Source of the DNA: Pedobacter psychroterrae
GTDB lineage: Bacteria; Bacteroidota; Bacteroidia; Sphingobacteriales; Sphingobacteriaceae
Direction of reading: 5' to 3'
Length of the DNA: 64,000 nt
Assembly: GCF_004331695.1 (NCBI RefSeq)
Contig: NZ_SJSL01000002.1
Location: 806,001 to 870,000 of the forward strand
Shown: piece after piece, positions 61,379 through 64,000 of the stretch
Layout of the letters: every line of letters begins with the position of its first letter
Numbering within the stretch: position 1 is the first letter of the stretch
Notes under the pieces: model-generated
What the model was told of the DNA's origin: nothing
Database searches by the model: none
Seen by the model: the letters and a program-made list of their open reading frames with translations, nothing else
Position numbers and translations under genes: made by a program

Positions 61379-62038
61379 ATGCTGGATAAGAATGGAATTG
61401 CGAGGCGCATCGCAAAAGAGATAAAAGACGGGTATTATGTAAACCTGGGGATCGGGATACCAACACTGGTGGCCAATTATATACCCGACGGGATCAACAT
61501 AGTTTTGCAGTCGGAGAACGGACTGTTGGGTATGGGCCCGTTTCCTTATGAAGGCGAGGAAGATGCTGATCTGATCAATGCGGGTAAGCAAACAATCACT
61601 ACTTTGCCGGGCTCGTCCATATTTGATTCTGCGATGAGCTTTGGGATGATCAGGAGCCAGAAAATAGACCTAACGATATTGGGTGCTATGGAAGTTTCGG
61701 AGCATGGTGATATTGCCAACTGGAAGATACCAGGCAAAATGGTAAAAGGAATGGGAGGGGCGATGGATCTGGTAGCTTCTGCAAAGAACATCATAGTGGC
61801 CATGCAGCATGTGAACAAGGCAGGTGAGAGTAAGTTGCTGCCGTCCTGTACTCTGCCGCTTACGGGGGTTAGGTGTATCAAAAAGGTGGTGACGGAATTA
61901 GCTGTGCTCGATATTTTACCAGAAGGAGGGTTTAAGTTGATAGAACGAGCGCCCGGTGTGAGTGTGGAGTATATCAGACAGTCTACTTTAGGTAAGCTGT
62001 ATGCTGATGACAATACGCCGGAAATGTCTCTGGATTAA
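61379..62038 (+). CDS. scoB: 3-oxoacid CoA-transferase subunit B
   Basis: A 219-residue beta subunit with VNLGIGIPTLVANYIP, the catalytic glutamate motif QSENGLLGMGP, SGLIFD-type PGSSIFDSAMSFGMIR, and GGAMDLVASAKNIIVAMQHVNKAGESKLL. Completes the enzyme encoded by the gene 7 bases upstream. Its stop overlaps the convergent uridine kinase gene by 4 bases (62035-62038). Confidence 0.94.
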   Translation: MLDKNGIARRIAKEIKDGYYVNLGIGIPTLVANYIPDGINIVLQSENGLLGMGPFPYEGEEDADLINAGKQTITTLPGSSIFDSAMSFGMIRSQKIDLTILGAMEVSEHGDIANWKIPGKMVKGMGGAMDLVASAKNIIVAMQHVNKAGESKLLPSCTLPLTGVRCIKKVVTELAVLDILPEGGFKLIERAPGVSVEYIRQSTLGKLYADDNTPEMSLD

Positions 62039-62679
62039 TCTCTTTTACAGTATTGTACTTTTAAATCGTCTGAGATCTCCTGGGTGATCTTTATAATGTC
62101 ATCGGGAGTATCATAGTTGTTGATGATCACTTTATTACATTCGTTTTTGTAGGGCAAAAGGAATTCCTTGTAGGCGGGAACTACGTGGTTGTGCCATTTA
62201 TATAGTACATCATCTTCCGGATAGCCGCGTTCCATACCATCGCGTTTTATCCTTCGGCGAAGCGCAACATTTTCTTCTGCATCCACAAAAATCTTATGGT
62301 CAAGTAATGCAGCAATCTCTTTGAAATGGAGGATGAAGAGTCCTTCGACAATGATGATAGGAGCGGGATTGATTTCCAGTATCTTGACTATGGCAAGTGG
62401 GTTATTAAAATTGTATTCCTTCTTATACACCGCCTCACCCTTCACCAGCTGATTGATGTCTCGCAGGAACTGATGGTCATCAATGGTAGATGGCAGATCA
62501 AAATTATATAGCTTATTTTCTTCCTGGGTCATTTCCCCTGCGGGGATATAATAATCATCCTGAGATACCAATGTCACCTCATCATTCTTGAAATGGTGGA
62601 GGAAACAATTTAAAAAGAAGGTCTTACCTGAGCCGCTACCGCCCGCAATACCAATGATGAAAGGTTTATTTTTGTTCAT
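62035..62679 (-). CDS. udk: Uridine kinase
   Basis: Phosphorylates uridine and cytidine in pyrimidine salvage. 214 residues: Walker A GGSGSGKT (13-20), VSQDDYYIPAGEMTQEEN, FDLPSTIDDHQFLRDI, IIIVEGLFILHF, and RRRIKRDGMERGYPEDDVLYKW. A phosphoribulokinase/uridine kinase family member without a UPRT domain. Overlaps the preceding LysM gene's end by 14 bases in a different frame, so it is probably co-transcribed. Confidence 0.93.
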   Translation of the reverse strand: MNKNKPFIIGIAGGSGSGKTFFLNCFLHHFKNDEVTLVSQDDYYIPAGEMTQEENKLYNFDLPSTIDDHQFLRDINQLVKGEAVYKKEYNFNNPLAIVKILEINPAPIIIVEGLFILHFKEIAALLDHKIFVDAEENVALRRRIKRDGMERGYPEDDVLYKWHNHVVPAYKEFLLPYKNECNKVIINNYDTPDDIIKITQEISDDLKVQYCKRD

Positions 62680-63829
62680 TCTCCTGTCCGCCGTATGTTA
62701 TGTTGCAAAAAAACCGTTTGTCCAGCGCACCCAGTGCATCGGCAACCGCTTTTGTCATTACAATGATCACATCTTTTGTAGTTTCATTCTCCGTAAATTT
62801 ACCAACAACCTTTGCAAAGGTCACTCTGTTGCTCATTGGATTGGTGATTTTTATGATGCCGCCAATTGGAGCTGTGCGGTGCAGCACAAGCATCTTTGTA
62901 GGGTCCAGATCAGGATCAGTGATCCAGGTGGCAGTTCCTTTTTCATCAATCTCATTTAAGCCGTATCTGCTGGCAGGCAACCTTAATGCAGGTTTCTTAA
63001 GCGTGGAGTCTGTCTTGTCGTCGTCATCTGCCGTGGTTGGCGGTACGTATGCTTGTTTGACAGGATATTGTCCCTTGATCAGTAACTTCTGGCCTACGCG
63101 CAGACCGTTGTCTGTAAGGTTGTTTTTGGCCTTCAACTGATCAATGGTCAATTTATAGCGGGTAGCAATGGAATAAATGGTTTCATTGGATGCCACAGTA
63201 TGTTCCACAAATTCTTCTGACGGCACTGTTGCCGGAGGGGCTGCTATGGTGACAGGTGCAGCAGCAGGTTTGCTGACCTGCTGTATTTGTTTGACGGGTT
63301 CTGGTTTTACTGTGGTGGTCACCACAGGTTGGGTTACCGTTTCAACTGGCGTTGTTTCCTCAGCTATATTGTTGGCCGGTATCTTTAGTATTTGACCTAT
63401 CTGCAGGTTGATAGACCTAAGGTTATTGATCCTTTTTATTTCATTGACTGTGGTGCCGTATTTTTCAGCCAGCATGTTCAGGTTTTCTTTCTTTTGGACA
63501 GCATGTTCAATAAGATTGCCTTCCGGGGGTGCTTGTGTGGTTGCTGTACTTGGGGTAGCAGGCGTTTTTTCTGAAAAAGGAAGGTTGGTAGGCACCTTGA
63601 TAATTACCCCTATTTGCAGGTATTTATTATCATTGAAGGCCATGATGTCTTTCGGTGGGATGTTGTATCTTCTGCCAATAGAATAGTAAGTGTCTTTAGC
63701 AACTGTTTGGTGAACGATAACTTTTTTGCCATTGTTATTTTCAATCCCTATAGAATCTCTGGTGTTTGCGTTGGCTATCGTTAGGTTTATTAGTACAGCA
63801 AAAAAAGATAAAATATAAAGTTTATACAT
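62666..63829 (-). CDS. Secreted LysM protein with RlpA-like C-terminal domain
   Basis: A 387-residue exported protein from ATG 63829 (MYKLYILSFFAVLINLTIAN signal; the upstream ATG at 63856 only adds residues before it). Three LysM peptidoglycan-binding modules: about 39-80, 107-151 and 208-252, separated by Pro/Thr/Val-rich linkers. The last 80 residues (MLVLHRTAPIGGIIKITNPMS, NRVTFAKVVGKF) resemble the double-psi barrel of RlpA-like proteins. The usual catalytic Asp of RlpA is not evident. Likely a cell-wall associated protein, binding rather than cleaving. Confidence 0.87.
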   Translation of the reverse strand: MYKLYILSFFAVLINLTIANANTRDSIGIENNNGKKVIVHQTVAKDTYYSIGRRYNIPPKDIMAFNDNKYLQIGVIIKVPTNLPFSEKTPATPSTATTQAPPEGNLIEHAVQKKENLNMLAEKYGTTVNEIKRINNLRSINLQIGQILKIPANNIAEETTPVETVTQPVVTTTVKPEPVKQIQQVSKPAAAPVTIAAPPATVPSEEFVEHTVASNETIYSIATRYKLTIDQLKAKNNLTDNGLRVGQKLLIKGQYPVKQAYVPPTTADDDDKTDSTLKKPALRLPASRYGLNEIDEKGTATWITDPDLDPTKMLVLHRTAPIGGIIKITNPMSNRVTFAKVVGKFTENETTKDVIIVMTKAVADALGALDKRFFCNITYGGQENEQK

Positions 63830-64000
63830 TAATGTTCTGATAAAATTAATAGGCAATAATACGAATAATATAACGAACCCTTTAAATGATGGTTGTCTTA
63901 TAAACGCTCAGTACGACCTACTATTGTCTTCAGGGAACATTTTTGAAACCAATTCAATTTAGGGTTGTTGTTATTACATGTGCTTATCAAGGCAACAAAA
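63830..64000. other. Intergenic end region
   Basis: No coding frame of useful size on either strand. The minus strand TATTATTG (about 63875) might be a poor -7 box for the LysM gene. Otherwise I see nothing to call. Confidence 0.5.

Overview
The window looks like chromosome from a member of the Bacteroidota, most likely a Sphingobacteriaceae such as Pedobacter. The reasons are the Bacteroidota promoter signature TAnnTTTG upstream of many genes, the near absence of Shine-Dalgarno sequences, futalosine-pathway menaquinone genes (mqnE, mqnA), a CarboxypepD_reg/TonB-dependent receptor, and Bacteroidota families such as the DUF3857 transglutaminase-like proteins and a DUF4296-type lipoprotein. The genus is an inference from protein character, not from a marker search. 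I see no phage, insertion sequence, CRISPR array, rRNA or tRNA. Most of the window is conserved core genome.

Layout. 1-5.7 kb: envelope genes (mltG fragment, PASTA protein, ddl), a Crp-like regulator, a DUF983 membrane protein, a MATE exporter with an unusual leader, and a thioesterase. 5.8-15 kb: rpsO, pnp, rpe, a TonB receptor, serC-serA and a DUF1015 protein. 15-25 kb: SAM hydrolase, phoH, purC, STAS protein, RNase Z, an MCE protein, two tandem amidases and lptD. 25-33 kb: cinA, a 2-oxo-acid dehydrogenase E2, and the methionine cluster metY-metX-hom on the minus strand behind a SAM-I riboswitch, with a separate cystathionine gamma-synthase-type gene. 33-40 kb: lipoprotein, mqnE-phosphatase-mqnA, mutS, NlpC/P60 and a 38-residue membrane peptide. 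40-52 kb: two DUF3857 paralogues, an exonuclease, queG, ruvB, an hbd-type gene, pdxH, yqgE, purK-purE and a BaiN-type flavoprotein. 52-64 kb: a lipoprotein serpin, a THUMP-like methyltransferase, lysC, GNAT, yggS, a DUF4296-type lipoprotein, mutS2, scoA-scoB, udk and a LysM protein.

How the genes connect. lysC and hom frame the aspartate-to-homoserine route. metX and metY turn homoserine into homocysteine by direct sulfhydrylation. The leader RNA of metY appears to read SAM through a riboswitch and, immediately afterwards, to encode a 27-residue peptide rich in Cys and Met codons. This suggests dual sensing of SAM and of charged Cys/Met tRNA. serC-serA, purC, purK-purE, pdxH and yggS are ordinary biosynthesis and cofactor genes; ruvB, mutS, mutS2 and the exonuclease serve DNA maintenance.

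The most unusual non-coding structures are two arrays of 11-bp-phased hexamers followed by inverted copies of the same hexamer. The core is AGTCCA at 5168-5273 and TTCGCA at 33818-33918. They share one architecture with different core sequences. Others are the metY leader peptide, a short ORF ending in Arg-Leu-Arg in the MATE exporter leader, an orphan promoter-terminator unit after the serpin gene, a REP-like hairpin after the exonuclease gene, and a 15-bp perfect inverted repeat between the SAM hydrolase and phoH genes.
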